From NCBI GenBank assembly GCA_013002225.1, contig JABDKL010000131.1, forward strand, positions 62,001 through 126,000: DNA of 64,000 nucleotides, read 5' to 3'. This document shows positions 1-10,796 of this stretch, in pieces (within the stretch, counting starts at the first letter, position 1; every line of letters starts with the position of its first letter). The stretch is from Winogradskyella sp. (GTDB lineage: Bacteria > Bacteroidota > Bacteroidia > Flavobacteriales > Flavobacteriaceae). Both the position numbers and the translations under genes were made by a program. The notes beneath the pieces are model-generated. The model had not been told where the DNA came from, did not search any database, and was given only the letters and a program-made list of their open reading frames with translations.

Positions 1-65
1 GTAAAGCACCTTTATTAGCTAAAGGAAATCCATTTATTAAGGAAAGTGAACATTTCCATTATTAA
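1..65 (+). CDS. C-terminal end of an alternative complex III subunit (probably ActF), partial
   Basis: Only the last 20 codons are in the window, read from base 3 to a TAA at 63-65. The tail ends KGNPFIKESEHFHY, which resembles the C-terminus of the polytopic quinol:cytochrome c oxidoreductase subunit ActF from flavobacteria as I remember it. Its place 24 bases before subunit II of cytochrome oxidase fits the usual act-cox gene order, where alternative complex III passes electrons from menaquinol to the oxidase. The identification rests on a short tail and on context, so it is tentative. Confidence 0.6.
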   Translation, partial: KAPLLAKGNPFIKESEHFHY

Positions 66-89
66 TTTTAAATAAGAACAGAAACGATA

Positions 90-1151
90 ATGACTGCTTT
101 ATTAACGATTATAATTGTACTCTTTGTAGCTATTGCCTTATGGCAAATGGTAAAGATTTTTGATTTGGCTCAAGTTAGCACTTCAAATTCACAAGTAGCG
201 AACGACAAAGACAATAAGATTAATGGCTATTTAATGATGGGATTCTTAATTTTCATCTATGCCATTACAATTGCTAGTTTTTGGTATTTGGGAGATTTGC
301 CATTAGTGTCTAACTCAGCATCAGAACATGGTTCTGGATTAGATAATTTAATGATCATTACTATGATTGTTATATTTTTTGTGCAAACAGTTACGCAATT
401 CTTATTACATTATTTTGCTTATAAATACAGAGGCGAAAAAGGGAAAAAGGCATTGTTTTATGCAGATAACAATACTCTAGAATTTGTTTGGACAATCATC
501 CCAGTAATAGTTTTAGCAGGTTTAATAATCTATGGTTTATTTACTTGGAACGATATTATGAATATCGACAAAGATGACGATCCAATGGTTGTAGAACTAT
601 ATGCGCAACAATTTAACTGGAAAGCCAGATATGGTGGTGACGATAATGTGTTAGGTAAAGCCAATGTTAGGTTAATCGATTTAGATAGAGCTAATATACT
701 TGGTGTTGATGAAGATGACCCTAATGCACAAGATGATGTAATTGTAACTGAGCTTCATTTACCTGTAGGAAAACCTGTATTATTTAAGATGCGTTCTCAA
801 GATGTGTTGCATTCAGCTTATATGCCTCACTTTAGAGCACAAATGAATTGTGTACCAGGAATGGTAACTCAATTTGGATTTACACCTACCGTTACAACGG
901 CCGAAATGCGACAAAATCCGGATATTCAGGAAAAAGTAGCAAATATTAATGAGTTGCGAAGAGAACGACAAGCCGAAATAGAAGAAGCAGGTCAGGACTT
1001 AATTTATGAGTTTGACTATCTACTGCTATGTAATAAAATATGTGGTAAATCGCACTACAATATGCAAATGAAGATAATTGTTGAAACTCAAGAAGAATTT
1101 GACGCTTGGATGGCTGAACAAAAAATGTTTGCTAATTCATTAAATAAATAA
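90..1151 (+). CDS. coxB: Cytochrome c oxidase subunit II
   Basis: This 353-residue subunit carries the CuA electron-entry site of the haem-copper oxidase. Four hydrophobic segments lie near residues 1-20, 44-68, 87-110 and 129-153, followed by a periplasmic cupredoxin domain. The CuA ligands are visible as a His in HSAYMPHFRAQ and as CNKICGKSHYNM at residues 314-325, giving Cys314, Cys318, His322 and Met325. The position usually held by Glu between the two cysteines is Lys-Ile here. A charged segment around residues 275-300 precedes the second ligand motif and lengthens the domain. The gene lies 29 bases before coxA and clearly shares its transcript. The ATG at 90 gives a complete first membrane segment. 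Confidence 0.95.
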   Translation: MTALLTIIIVLFVAIALWQMVKIFDLAQVSTSNSQVANDKDNKINGYLMMGFLIFIYAITIASFWYLGDLPLVSNSASEHGSGLDNLMIITMIVIFFVQTVTQFLLHYFAYKYRGEKGKKALFYADNNTLEFVWTIIPVIVLAGLIIYGLFTWNDIMNIDKDDDPMVVELYAQQFNWKARYGGDDNVLGKANVRLIDLDRANILGVDEDDPNAQDDVIVTELHLPVGKPVLFKMRSQDVLHSAYMPHFRAQMNCVPGMVTQFGFTPTVTTAEMRQNPDIQEKVANINELRRERQAEIEEAGQDLIYEFDYLLLCNKICGKSHYNMQMKIIVETQEEFDAWMAEQKMFANSLNK

Positions 1152-1180
1152 AAATCATTTTAAGAAATAGATAAGAGATT

Positions 1181-2977
1181 ATGTCAGCAACAGTAGATAC
1201 ACACGGTCACGACGATCACGACGTACATCATCATAAAGAAACATTTGTAACAAAATACATTTTTAGTCAAGATCATAAAATGATTGCTAAACAGTATTTA
1301 ATTACCGGTGTGCTTATTATGGGTATTATAGGGATATTTATGTCTTTAATGATACGTATGCAAATTGCTTGGCCAGAACAGGCAAATATTGTATTTGAAA
1401 CTTTTCTTGGAAAATGGGCGCCAGGTGGTGTGATGGATGCAGATATTTATTTGGCACTAGTAACAATACATGGAACTATTATGGTCTTTTTTGTACTAAC
1501 AGCCGGATTAAGTGGTACCTTCAGTAACCTTCTAATTCCTTTACAGATTGGAGCACGTGATATGGCATCCGGATTTTTAAATATGGTGTCGTATTGGTTA
1601 TTCTTTTTGTCTTGTGTAATTATGATTATGTCATTTTTTGTTGAAGCTGGACCAGCTGCAGCAGGATGGACCATATACCCTCCGTTATCGGCATTACCAA
1701 TGGCTCAAGGAGGTTCTGGTATGGGTATGACATTGTGGTTAGTGTCTATGGCCATATTTATTGCCTCATCATTACTAGGTTCGTTGAACTATATAGTTAC
1801 TGTGATTAACTTACGAACTAAGGGCATGTCTATGACAAGATTACCATTAACAATATGGGCGTTTTTTGTAACAGCTATAATCGGAGTTATATCTTTCCCT
1901 GTATTGTTATCTGCAGCTTTGCTATTAATAATGGATAGAAGTTTTGGAACGTCATTCTTTTTATCAGATATATTTATTCAAGGTGAGGTTTTACATTATC
2001 AAGGAGGATCACCAGTTTTATTTGAGCACTTATTTTGGTTTTTAGGTCACCCTGAGGTATACATTGTATTATTACCAGCATTGGGGATAACTTCAGAAAT
2101 TATTGCTACTAACTCACGTAAACCTATTTTTGGTTACCGTGCCATGGTTGCATCTATTTTAGCAATTGCCTTTTTATCAACAATTGTTTGGGGTCACCAC
2201 ATGTTTATTTCCGGAATGAACCCGTTCTTAGGTTCAGTATTTACATTTACAACATTGCTAATTGCTATTCCATCTGCAGTTAAAGCGTTTAATTATATAA
2301 CAACCTTATGGAAAGGTAATTTGCAGCTCAATCCTGCCATGTTATTTTCAATAGGTTTAGTTTCTACATTTATAACAGGTGGTCTAACAGGTATCGTTTT
2401 AGGAGATAGTGCTTTAGATATTAATGTTCATGATACGTATTTTGTAGTGGCACACTTTCACCTGGTTATGGGTATTTCAGCGCTTTATGGTGTATTTGCA
2501 GGTGTTTACCACTGGTTCCCTAGAATGTTCGGAAGAATGATGAATAAAAATTTAGGGTATGTACATTTTTGGGTCACAGCGATCTGTGCTTACGGCGTAT
2601 TCTTTCCGATGCACTTTATAGGTATGGCGGGTTTACCGAGACGTTACTATACAAATTCTAATTTCCCATTATTTGATGATACAACGAACGCTCAGGTTGT
2701 AATAACGAGTTTCGCAATCGTTGGTGGTCTTGTTCAATTGGTCTTTTTATATAATTTTATATCTAGTATTTTTTACGGTAAAAAAGCAGAAATGAATCCA
2801 TGGAGGTCTAATACTTTAGAATGGACTGCACCTGTGAAGCATATGCATGGTAACTGGCCTGGAGCAATTCCTCACGTATACCGTTGGTCCTACGATTACA
2901 GCAAACCAGGACACGAAGAAGATTTTGTCCCTCAAAATGTCCCAATGAAGGAAGGAGAAGAAGAACTTCATCATTAG
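1181..2977 (+). CDS. coxA: Cytochrome c oxidase subunit I
   Basis: This 598-residue polytopic protein is the catalytic subunit that reduces oxygen and pumps protons. It shows the hallmarks of the family: the low-spin haem His in IHGTIMVFFV, the HPEVY motif with the CuB His and its cross-linked Tyr, the CuB His pair in WGHHMF, and the two haem ligands in VHDTYFVVAHFHLV. About twelve hydrophobic segments can be counted. The N-terminus is unusually rich in His and Asp (HGHDDHDVHHH), which could bind metal, though this is inference. It follows coxB directly and is closed by a strong terminator. Subunits III and IV are encoded about 29 kb away at 32200-34237. Confidence 0.97.
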   Translation: MSATVDTHGHDDHDVHHHKETFVTKYIFSQDHKMIAKQYLITGVLIMGIIGIFMSLMIRMQIAWPEQANIVFETFLGKWAPGGVMDADIYLALVTIHGTIMVFFVLTAGLSGTFSNLLIPLQIGARDMASGFLNMVSYWLFFLSCVIMIMSFFVEAGPAAAGWTIYPPLSALPMAQGGSGMGMTLWLVSMAIFIASSLLGSLNYIVTVINLRTKGMSMTRLPLTIWAFFVTAIIGVISFPVLLSAALLLIMDRSFGTSFFLSDIFIQGEVLHYQGGSPVLFEHLFWFLGHPEVYIVLLPALGITSEIIATNSRKPIFGYRAMVASILAIAFLSTIVWGHHMFISGMNPFLGSVFTFTTLLIAIPSAVKAFNYITTLWKGNLQLNPAMLFSIGLVSTFITGGLTGIVLGDSALDINVHDTYFVVAHFHLVMGISALYGVFAGVYHWFPRMFGRMMNKNLGYVHFWVTAICAYGVFFPMHFIGMAGLPRRYYTNSNFPLFDDTTNAQVVITSFAIVGGLVQLVFLYNFISSIFYGKKAEMNPWRSNTLEWTAPVKHMHGNWPGAIPHVYRWSYDYSKPGHEEDFVPQNVPMKEGEEELHH

Positions 2978-3000
2978 ATAATTTTATAAATTTTACAATA

Positions 3001-3034
3001 AAAACCCACCTGTTTTAAGGTGGGTTTTGTCGTT
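3001..3034 (+). terminator. Intrinsic terminator after coxA
   Basis: A near-perfect stem AAAACCCACCT/AGGTGGGTTTT with a short loop ends in a T-rich run, 24 bases past the coxA stop. It separates the oxidase genes from the adhesin gene. Confidence 0.85.
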
Positions 3035-3209
3035 TATACGCACATTAATTCGATGAAACGCATAAAAATCGTAATATAATAGTTTATTTATTGTTTTTTT
3101 TTCCTATGTTGCAGATAATTAACATACTAACAAGTAAATTTTGTTTGTAGGTAACAATTAAAGTTAGTGCTATTTGCAAACAATTTCAGTTAGTTCAATT
3201 TGCCAATCA

Positions 3210-6200
3210 ATGAAACCTGAACCATTTCTAATGTATTCAAAAACATCTTTAGTTTTTTTCTTATTGACGTTTTGGACATTAACTTGGGTTAATGCCCAAT
3301 GTCCAACTTTGAGTGATAATACACCACCACCGATTTGTGACGCTTCGGGTTATTTGTTCAGCGATTTAAGTAACGACTTTGGTCCTGGAGTGGTCTGGTA
3401 TGATGCCGAAACAGGCGGATCTGCTTTAAGTGCTAATCAATTGGTCACTGAAGGTGTATATTATGCTGGTGATTCCTCTGGTACTTGTGGAGTTAGAGAA
3501 TCGATAACCATAAGTTTTGTTATTGGTAATTCTGGTCAAAATCTCGATGGCATATATTGTAGTAATGAGAACCCTACTGTACAAACTTATGTAGATGACG
3601 TGTTAGCACCTAATATCCCTTCCGGTGGATCAGTTAATGTTTATAATGATTTTGAACTAACGTCACTTGCAAATGGCTCAGACCCTTTGCCATCAGGCGG
3701 GTCATTTTATTATATTGTTTTTCTTGATAGCGCAAATTGTGAAAGTCAATTAGAGGTTGGTAGTACAGCAATTTTCGTTTCGCCACCAGACCCTACACCA
3801 CCAGACCCTCAACTGTTTTGTTCTAATACAAACCCAACTATAGGTGATTTGGATCCGGGTACTTCAAACTCATTTTTATGGTTTCAAAATATAGATGGCT
3901 CAGGTGAACCTGTACCTCCTGCACTTTCAACATCAACACCTTTAACGGATGGTGCAACATATTATGTTCAGGCCGACGATTTATTTTGTGATAGTAATCC
4001 TATACCAGTTTCAGTAATAATTAATGATCCTTTTAATCCAGGAATTTCAGCCAGTTTAGAATATTGTAATGATAATATTCCGACAAATGATTTTGATTTG
4101 TTTGATGAATTAGGCGCTCCTAAAGATACTAATGGTATATGGAATGGTCCACTAACCACTTCCAACGGCCATCTTGGAACGGTAAATATATCCTCATTAA
4201 CAACTGCAAATACATATACGTTTACTTATACGGTACCTAGTATTGGGGCATGTCCAGAAGAAAGCTCAACAGTAACTATTACTATTTTTGAGGCGCTCAG
4301 TTCTGGTACACCTGCTCCAATTTCACCACTTTCATTTTGTGTACAAGACTTACCTTCTGCATATGAATTGACCTTATTACTGGAAAATGAAGACCCAGAT
4401 GGGCAGTGGACCCTAGGTACGATGAGTTCAGATCCCATAGTAAGTTCGCCAGTTGATTTAACAGGTTATTCAGCTGGAGTTTATAACTTTACATACACTC
4501 AGAACTTATCACCCAATCCTTGTCCAGAAGAAAGCACCACTGTACAGATTGAAGTATTAGAAGACCCAAACGCAGGTAATGCGGTTAATCCGCTTTTTTG
4601 CGAAAATGACTTAACGGCTAACTCTCCATTTGATTTGTTTAATGCTTTAGATGGTACACAGGATAATAATAGCGGTATATGGACTGACGCTGTTAATAAT
4701 GTAGTTTCAAATAGCATTGATATAACCGGCTTTACAGTAGATAATAGTCCTTATCAATTTACTTATACAATATCAAATGGCTCCTGTGAAGATATGGAAA
4801 CAATATCCATCACCATTGAGCCTGCACCAGAATCAGGTAACGCATTAGTGCCTGTAGAAATTTGTGAAGAGGAATTAGGAGCAAATTCCCCATTTGATTT
4901 GTTCACATTACTAGATGGTACTCAAGATACAAACGGAGCATGGTATATTGGTTCTGACACGTCAGGACCTGTAACGTCTAATCCAACAGATATTTCTACT
5001 TTAACAGCTGGTACTTATGATTATACGTATTCAGTTCCTGATATTGGGACGTGTTCAGACGTTGATGTCACGGTACAAATTATAGTTTTGCCACAGCCAG
5101 AAACGGGTGTGCCTACACCAGCCATATTCTGTGAGAATGACTTAGCAGCAAATTCGCCCCTAGACTTGTTCTTACAATTATCTGGCGAGGACTCTGGAGG
5201 AACCTGGACAGACGATAATGCAACTGGAGCCTTATCAGGTAGCTCAGTAGATCTAACACTATTAACTATTGGGTCTTATAATTTTACTTATACCATACTG
5301 GAATCAAATGGTTGTACTAACAGTTCTACAGTAGTCGTTACTGTAGAAGAGGCACCAGAATCAGGGAATGCTATAGCACCTGTAGAAATTTGTGAAGAGG
5401 AATTAGGAGCAAATTCCCCATTCGATCTGTTCACATTACTAGACGGTACTCAAGATACAAACGGAGCATGGTATATTGGCCCTGATACGTCAGGATCTGT
5501 AACTACTAATCCGATAGATATTTCTACATTAACAGATGGTACTTACGATTATACGTATTCAGTTCCTGATATTGGGACGTGTTCAGACGTTGATGTCACG
5601 GTACAAATTATAGTTTTGCCACAGCCAGAAACGGGAGTGCCTACACCAGCCATATTCTGTGAGAATGACTTAGCAGCAAATTCGCCCTTAGACTTGTTCT
5701 TACAATTATCTGGCGAGGACTCTGGAGGAACCTGGACAGACGACGACGCAACGGGAGCCTTGTCAGGAAGCTTTGTGGACCTCACAATCTTAACTATTGG
5801 TTCTTATAGCTTTACTTATAGCATATTAGACCCAAACGGTTGTACAAATAGTTCTAACGTCGTGGTTACTGTAGAAGATGCACCAGAATCAGGAACTCCA
5901 AACGCACCATTAGAAAGATGTGTGTCGGAAATAGTTTCGGGTGAAGTTTATAATTTATTTGATTTACTTTCAGATGAAGATCAATCTGGAGTTTGGAGTG
6001 ATGATGATGGTACAGGAGCCTTAACAGGAAGTTTGGTTTCTCTTGACGCATTGAGTCAAGGTGTTTATAATTTCACATATGACGTGAATGCTATCGGAAG
6101 TTGTGACGATGTCGATGTCACGGTAAGTATTAATATTAGTGACAGTCCTGCACCAACTTTAGTTTCTCCTCAAGAATTTTGTGACTCAGCTACAGTACCT

Positions 6201-7898
6201 GAGCTGGTGGCTACAGGCAATACCATTCAATGGTACGAAAATGCAACTGGCGGAACACCTCTTTCAACTACAGAAAATCTTATAGATGGTGAAACGTATT
6301 ATGCATCTCAAACCTTGGCTTCCAACGGTTGTGAATCTTCGGTTCGAGCAGAGGTATTGGTTTTAATTTATGAGTCACCTAATGCAGGAAATCCGAGCGC
6401 TTCACCTATAACGGCTTGTAATGATAATAATTCAATAGATTTATTTACGGGTTTAGATGGTACACAAGATTCTGGCGGTACTTGGCAGGATACCGACGGG
6501 ACAGGAGCATTAACTGGTAATATTCTAGACGCCACAGGTTTAACTCCAGGTAGTTACCAGTTTACTTATTTTATTTCAGCTTCAAGTCCTTGTATTGACG
6601 ATAGCACCACAATTGAAGTTACAATTGAGGAGCCATTAGATGCAGGTACAAGTACTTCATTAGAAATTTGTAGTGATAGTGGATCAATAGATTTATTTTC
6701 ACTTCTTGGTACAGCAGACAGTGGAGGGACATGGTCCCCTGCGCTTACAAGTGGATCTGGGCTATTCGATCCATTAGTTGATGTTGATGGCCTATATACC
6801 TACACATTGTCAAATTCTTGTGGAGTTAGTTTTAGCGAAGTAACGGTTACTGTGACTCAGGCTGCGAATGCTGGTAACGATAATTCTATTACAATTTGTG
6901 TTATTGAGGGCGTTACTGATTTATTTCCATTACTAGGAGAATTTGCTCAAGCGGGTGGTGTATGGACGCCTAGTCTTGCGAGTGCAACAGGAGAATTTGA
7001 TCCATCTGTTGATGCCCAAGGGGTTTATACTTACACAGTCAATGCAACTTCACCGTGTTCAACGGATGCTATGGCAGAGATTACGGTCAATATAGAAGAT
7101 AGTTCAGCTCCAGTCGCTATAAACACAAATCCAGAATTCTGTGCCAGTACAAATCCACAGGTATTAGATTTGGACACTGTAGTTACCGCATCTGGAACTT
7201 TGATTTGGTATGAGGATTCAAATCTTACCATTGTAGCAAATCTTACAGATAGTCTTATAGATGGCGAAGATTATTACGTTACGCAAATAAGTAGTAACGG
7301 ATGTGAGTCTTCCAATAGCACAATGATAAGCGTGACCATTAACGACGCACCTACTCCTATGCTATTAAATACTGATCAGGAATTATGTATTAATAATGAT
7401 CCTACAATTAGTATACTAACTTTAAATATTGATTACAATTCAGCCAATTATGATGTACTATGGTATAATGCTGAAACTGGCGGAGACCTACTTGGTAACA
7501 GTATAAATTTGGTTAATGGGGAAACCTATTATGCCGTATTAGTAGATCTATACACAGGTTGTGAAAGTAGTATGAGGTTACCGGTCACACCAGATTTGAC
7601 CTCTTGTGGAGAACTAGTTATTCCAGATGGATTTTCACCAAACGGAGATGGAGTTAATGATACTTTTAATGTTGACAATTTAGAAATTTTATACCCGAAA
7701 TTTGAATTAGAAATTTATAATAGAAATGGAAATTTAGTCTATAAAGGAAACGCAAATTCACCGCGATTTAATGGTAAATCAAATCAATCAGGGACTTTTG
7801 GTAAGGGTGAACTTCCTGTGGGAGTTTATTTCTATATTTTCAACTTTAATGACGGTGAAAATAAATCTAGACAAGGTCGATTATACTTGAGCAGATAA
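3210..7898 (+). CDS. Giant T9SS-secreted repeat protein with type B sorting domain (adhesin 1)
   Basis: About 1562 residues from the ATG at 3210; a TTG further upstream at 3174 or the ATG at 3231 are possible, and 3231 would give the shortest signal peptide, ending VNAQ. The body is a string of Ig-like repeats of roughly 85 residues, each with one conserved Cys near the start and phrases such as NLFDLL..DGTQD..G.W and G.Y.FTY. The C-terminus begins VIPDGFSPNGDGVNDTF, the hallmark of gliding-motility-associated type B sorting domains, which target proteins for T9SS export and cell-surface attachment. Two adjacent repeat pairs are near-identical in DNA (4824-5879). A PorP/SprF gene and an OmpA gene follow, the standard partner order. 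The ligand or function on the surface is unknown. Confidence 0.9.
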   Translation: MKPEPFLMYSKTSLVFFLLTFWTLTWVNAQCPTLSDNTPPPICDASGYLFSDLSNDFGPGVVWYDAETGGSALSANQLVTEGVYYAGDSSGTCGVRESITISFVIGNSGQNLDGIYCSNENPTVQTYVDDVLAPNIPSGGSVNVYNDFELTSLANGSDPLPSGGSFYYIVFLDSANCESQLEVGSTAIFVSPPDPTPPDPQLFCSNTNPTIGDLDPGTSNSFLWFQNIDGSGEPVPPALSTSTPLTDGATYYVQADDLFCDSNPIPVSVIINDPFNPGISASLEYCNDNIPTNDFDLFDELGAPKDTNGIWNGPLTTSNGHLGTVNISSLTTANTYTFTYTVPSIGACPEESSTVTITIFEALSSGTPAPISPLSFCVQDLPSAYELTLLLENEDPDGQWTLGTMSSDPIVSSPVDLTGYSAGVYNFTYTQNLSPNPCPEESTTVQIEVLEDPNAGNAVNPLFCENDLTANSPFDLFNALDGTQDNNSGIWTDAVNNVVSNSIDITGFTVDNSPYQFTYTISNGSCEDMETISITIEPAPESGNALVPVEICEEELGANSPFDLFTLLDGTQDTNGAWYIGSDTSGPVTSNPTDISTLTAGTYDYTYSVPDIGTCSDVDVTVQIIVLPQPETGVPTPAIFCENDLAANSPLDLFLQLSGEDSGGTWTDDNATGALSGSSVDLTLLTIGSYNFTYTILESNGCTNSSTVVVTVEEAPESGNAIAPVEICEEELGANSPFDLFTLLDGTQDTNGAWYIGPDTSGSVTTNPIDISTLTDGTYDYTYSVPDIGTCSDVDVTVQIIVLPQPETGVPTPAIFCENDLAANSPLDLFLQLSGEDSGGTWTDDDATGALSGSFVDLTILTIGSYSFTYSILDPNGCTNSSNVVVTVEDAPESGTPNAPLERCVSEIVSGEVYNLFDLLSDEDQSGVWSDDDGTGALTGSLVSLDALSQGVYNFTYDVNAIGSCDDVDVTVSINISDSPAPTLVSPQEFCDSATVPELVATGNTIQWYENATGGTPLSTTENLIDGETYYASQTLASNGCESSVRAEVLVLIYESPNAGNPSASPITACNDNNSIDLFTGLDGTQDSGGTWQDTDGTGALTGNILDATGLTPGSYQFTYFISASSPCIDDSTTIEVTIEEPLDAGTSTSLEICSDSGSIDLFSLLGTADSGGTWSPALTSGSGLFDPLVDVDGLYTYTLSNSCGVSFSEVTVTVTQAANAGNDNSITICVIEGVTDLFPLLGEFAQAGGVWTPSLASATGEFDPSVDAQGVYTYTVNATSPCSTDAMAEITVNIEDSSAPVAINTNPEFCASTNPQVLDLDTVVTASGTLIWYEDSNLTIVANLTDSLIDGEDYYVTQISSNGCESSNSTMISVTINDAPTPMLLNTDQELCINNDPTISILTLNIDYNSANYDVLWYNAETGGDLLGNSINLVNGETYYAVLVDLYTGCESSMRLPVTPDLTSCGELVIPDGFSPNGDGVNDTFNVDNLEILYPKFELEIYNRNGNLVYKGNANSPRFNGKSNQSGTFGKGELPVGVYFYIFNFNDGENKSRQGRLYLSR
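4824..5879 (+). repeat. Two tandem 528-bp near-identical copies inside adhesin 1
   Basis: Copy one spans 4824-5351 and copy two 5352-5879; the phrase GCACCAGAATCAGG recurs at 4824, 5352 and 5880, exactly 528 bases (176 codons) apart. Long blocks between the copies match base for base, with scattered substitutions. Each copy holds two Ig-like units. The in-frame length and high identity point to recent duplication or gene conversion. Confidence 0.9.
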
Positions 7899-7925
7899 TT
7901 TATAAATAAAGTAAAATTTTAAAAA

Positions 7926-8882
7926 ATGAAACAACTTAACACCTTTCATAAACTGGCTGCTTTGTTTAGTATTTTCGTAGCAACATTACATAGTAATGCT
8001 CAGCAAGACCCGCAGTTTACACAATACATGTATAACATGAGTGTGATAAATCCGGCGTATGCAACTGCTAATGACGGGATTTTAAATATTGGTGGTCTAT
8101 ACCGGTCACAATGGGTCGGCATAGAAGGAGCACCTCAAACAGCGAGCTTTTTTGCTCATACTCCAATTAATGAGAAAATAGAAGTAGGAATTTCATTTAC
8201 AAATGATAATATAGGTGATATCGTAAACGAAAACAATATTTATGCAGATTTTGCCTATGTTTTACAGGTTGGTGAACGCAGTCATTTATCCTTAGGATTA
8301 AAAGCAGGTGTCACCTTATTTGATACTAATTTTGATGGATTCGTGTTACAATCAGGGAACACTAGTACAGATGTGGCTTTTAATGAAAATATAAGTGAGG
8401 CGTTCCCAAATTTCGGAATGGGTGCTTTTTATTTTAGAGAAAATTTCTATCTGGGATTGTCTGCTCCAAATTTACTTACAACCAAGCATATTGAATCGGA
8501 AAATGGAATTGAAGCTACAGGAGTTCAAAATGTACATTACTTTTTTACGGGTGGTTATGTTTTTGATATAAATGATAATGTAAAGCTAAAGCCGGCATTT
8601 ATGGCAAGAGCTGTTTCGGGAGCACCAGTAGCTTTAGACATTACAACTAACGTATTATTAAATCAAAAATTAGAGTTAGGTCTGGGTTACCGTGTAGATG
8701 ATGCCATTAGTGCTCTAGCAAACTTTAAGATCAGACCGGATTTAAGAATTGGTTATGCTTATGATTACACAACAAGTAATTTAGGAGATTTCAGTTCTGG
8801 CTCTCATGAGATATTTATTTTATTCGATGTTGATCTATTCGGATTTAAAGGTGGTTACGATCGTTCACCAAGATTCTTTTAA
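7926..8882 (+). CDS. PorP/SprF family type IX secretion membrane protein
   Basis: This 318-residue protein has a signal peptide ending near SNAQ and then the family opening QDPQFTQYMYNMSVINPAYA, followed by a predicted outer-membrane barrel rich in aromatic beta strands. PorP/SprF proteins work with T9SS cargo that has type B sorting domains and are usually encoded next to it. Here the gene lies 27 bases after adhesin 1 and 18 bases before the PorE-like gene, so the three probably form one transcript. A second family member sits next to adhesin 2 at 49497. Dedication of each partner to its neighbouring adhesin is inference. Confidence 0.92.
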   Translation: MKQLNTFHKLAALFSIFVATLHSNAQQDPQFTQYMYNMSVINPAYATANDGILNIGGLYRSQWVGIEGAPQTASFFAHTPINEKIEVGISFTNDNIGDIVNENNIYADFAYVLQVGERSHLSLGLKAGVTLFDTNFDGFVLQSGNTSTDVAFNENISEAFPNFGMGAFYFRENFYLGLSAPNLLTTKHIESENGIEATGVQNVHYFFTGGYVFDINDNVKLKPAFMARAVSGAPVALDITTNVLLNQKLELGLGYRVDDAISALANFKIRPDLRIGYAYDYTTSNLGDFSSGSHEIFILFDVDLFGFKGGYDRSPRFF

Positions 8883-8900
8883 ATCCTAAACTATCCTATT

Positions 8901-10787
8901 ATGAAAACATACATTTATATATTAGCTAGTCTTCTTTTTGTAAGCAATTTTGGTAATGCACAAAAAAGCAATTTAAAAAGAGCAAATAAACTATTTGAAA
9001 TGAGAGCCTATGGCCAAGCAGCCGAGGCTTATGAAACGAAAGACCGCAACCAAGAGGTATTACAGAACTTGGCAGATAGTTATTATTACACCACTAATCT
9101 GCAAAAGGCAGTTAAAACCTATAGAGAATTATTTATACAGTATGGCGACTCTATAGATATAGATTATCATTTTAGATACGGACAAGCACTAAAAGGGGTT
9201 AAAAATTACGACGAAGCAGATAACCAATTAAGTCGTTATTACAATAAACGTATCAACACAAAAGAGTTTATTAATTCAACCGAAAAGACAACACCTCATA
9301 ATTTTGAATTGAATCAAATTGTTAATTCAAATTCTAAAAGCGATTTTGGTTTGTCTTTCATTAAAAATAATGAAGTGGCTTTTGCATCGGCTAGGAATGT
9401 CGAAAGTCCATCGTATTCTTGGAATCAACTACCATACTTAGATCTTTATAAAGCGACATTAAATACTGATAATGAGTTAGAAAATATTAATCCATTTTCT
9501 AATAATATTAATACCGATTCTCATGAAAGTAATGCGGTATTTACCAAAGATGGTAAAACCATGTATTTTAATAGAACCAATACAACTCGAAAAAAAACTG
9601 ACGAAGAAAGAGTAGCACATATTAAAATCTATAAAGCAGAATTAGTTGATAGTGTTTGGTCCAATGTAACGGCTTTGCCATTTACCTCAAACGCATACAG
9701 CACAGAACATCCAGCATTAAGTAAAGATGAAAAGTACCTTTATTTTGCAAGTGATATGCCAGGATCTATAGGGAGCTTCGATATCTATAAAGTAGCAATT
9801 AACGATGATGGTACTTATGGTGAGCCTGAAAATTTAGGGTCTACTATTAATACCAAACACAGAGAACAATTTCCTTTTTTAAGTGATTACAATATACTTT
9901 ATTTTTCATCAATCGGCCATGAAGGGTATGGTGGATTGGATGTGTTTAGAAGTAACATGGTAAACGGAAATTTTGATCAACCGGTGAATTTAGGTAGCCC
10001 GATAAACAGTAATTTGGACGATTTTGCCTATGTGGTTTTAGAGAAGAACAACAAAGGATTTGTATCATCAAATAGATCTGGTTATGATAGGTTATATAGT
10101 TTTAAAAGAGAGGAAAATCCATTAACCAAATATCAGGTTGAGGGTGTGGTTCAAGACCTAAATAGTAAAGCACTGTTGTCAGGTGCCTTGGTAACCTTAT
10201 TTGATGAGTCAGATACAGTAATTCAGGATTCAATTGTTGGGAGTGATGCCTATTATATTTTCAAAATTGAACCGAATAAAAAGTATAAAGTTAGAGGTAC
10301 AATGAAAGCGTATATACCGCAAGATGTAGAGTTTTCTACAGATAGTAGAGGAAAAATACAGCATAATATATACTTAAGTTTAGAGTCTTTTGCCGATGCA
10401 GAAGAACGCGTTGCTGAAACTGAAAAAGGTGATGTTCAGGTTCAATTAGACAAAATCTTTTTCGATTTTGACGAATCTGCTATACGTGAAGACGCAGCAG
10501 AAACATTAAATGTTTTGGTAGATTTAATGAAAAAATATCCATCAATGGAGGTTGAGATCTCAGCACATACAGATGCAAGAGGTCCGGATCAGTACAATTT
10601 AGAATTATCCAAACGAAGAGCAGCATCTACCTTAGAGTATTTGGTAAGTCAGGGTATTGAGAGATCACGACTAAAGAGTATAGGTTATGGCGAAATGCAA
10701 CCACTCAATAAGTGCGTAAAAGAAGGGATATGCACCGATGACGAATACGATATTAACAGACGATCTGAATTCAAAATATTAAATTAA
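8901..10787 (+). CDS. PorE-like OmpA family protein (TPR, PD40 propeller, regulatory-like and OmpA domains)
   Basis: The 628-residue product has a signal peptide ending NAQ, helical TPR-like repeats near residues 20-110, WD40-like PD40 propeller repeats near 140-400, a carboxypeptidase-regulatory-like beta domain near 410-495, and a C-terminal OmpA domain from about 510. The OmpA part has the peptidoglycan-binding phrases [10 protein letters not shown] and HTDARG..QYN..LSKRRA. This order is that of PorE, which links the T9SS to peptidoglycan. Many flavobacterial genomes have several such paralogues beside PorP/SprF genes, so this could be an accessory copy rather than the core PorE. It ends the adhesin 1 operon, just before a terminator. 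Confidence 0.88.
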   Translation: MKTYIYILASLLFVSNFGNAQKSNLKRANKLFEMRAYGQAAEAYETKDRNQEVLQNLADSYYYTTNLQKAVKTYRELFIQYGDSIDIDYHFRYGQALKGVKNYDEADNQLSRYYNKRINTKEFINSTEKTTPHNFELNQIVNSNSKSDFGLSFIKNNEVAFASARNVESPSYSWNQLPYLDLYKATLNTDNELENINPFSNNINTDSHESNAVFTKDGKTMYFNRTNTTRKKTDEERVAHIKIYKAELVDSVWSNVTALPFTSNAYSTEHPALSKDEKYLYFASDMPGSIGSFDIYKVAINDDGTYGEPENLGSTINTKHREQFPFLSDYNILYFSSIGHEGYGGLDVFRSNMVNGNFDQPVNLGSPINSNLDDFAYVVLEKNNKGFVSSNRSGYDRLYSFKREENPLTKYQVEGVVQDLNSKALLSGALVTLFDESDTVIQDSIVGSDAYYIFKIEPNKKYKVRGTMKAYIPQDVEFSTDSRGKIQHNIYLSLESFADAEERVAETEKGDVQVQLDKIFFDFDESAIREDAAETLNVLVDLMKKYPSMEVEISAHTDARGPDQYNLELSKRRAASTLEYLVSQGIERSRLKSIGYGEMQPLNKCVKEGICTDDEYDINRRSEFKILN

Positions 10788-10796
10788 AATGAATAT

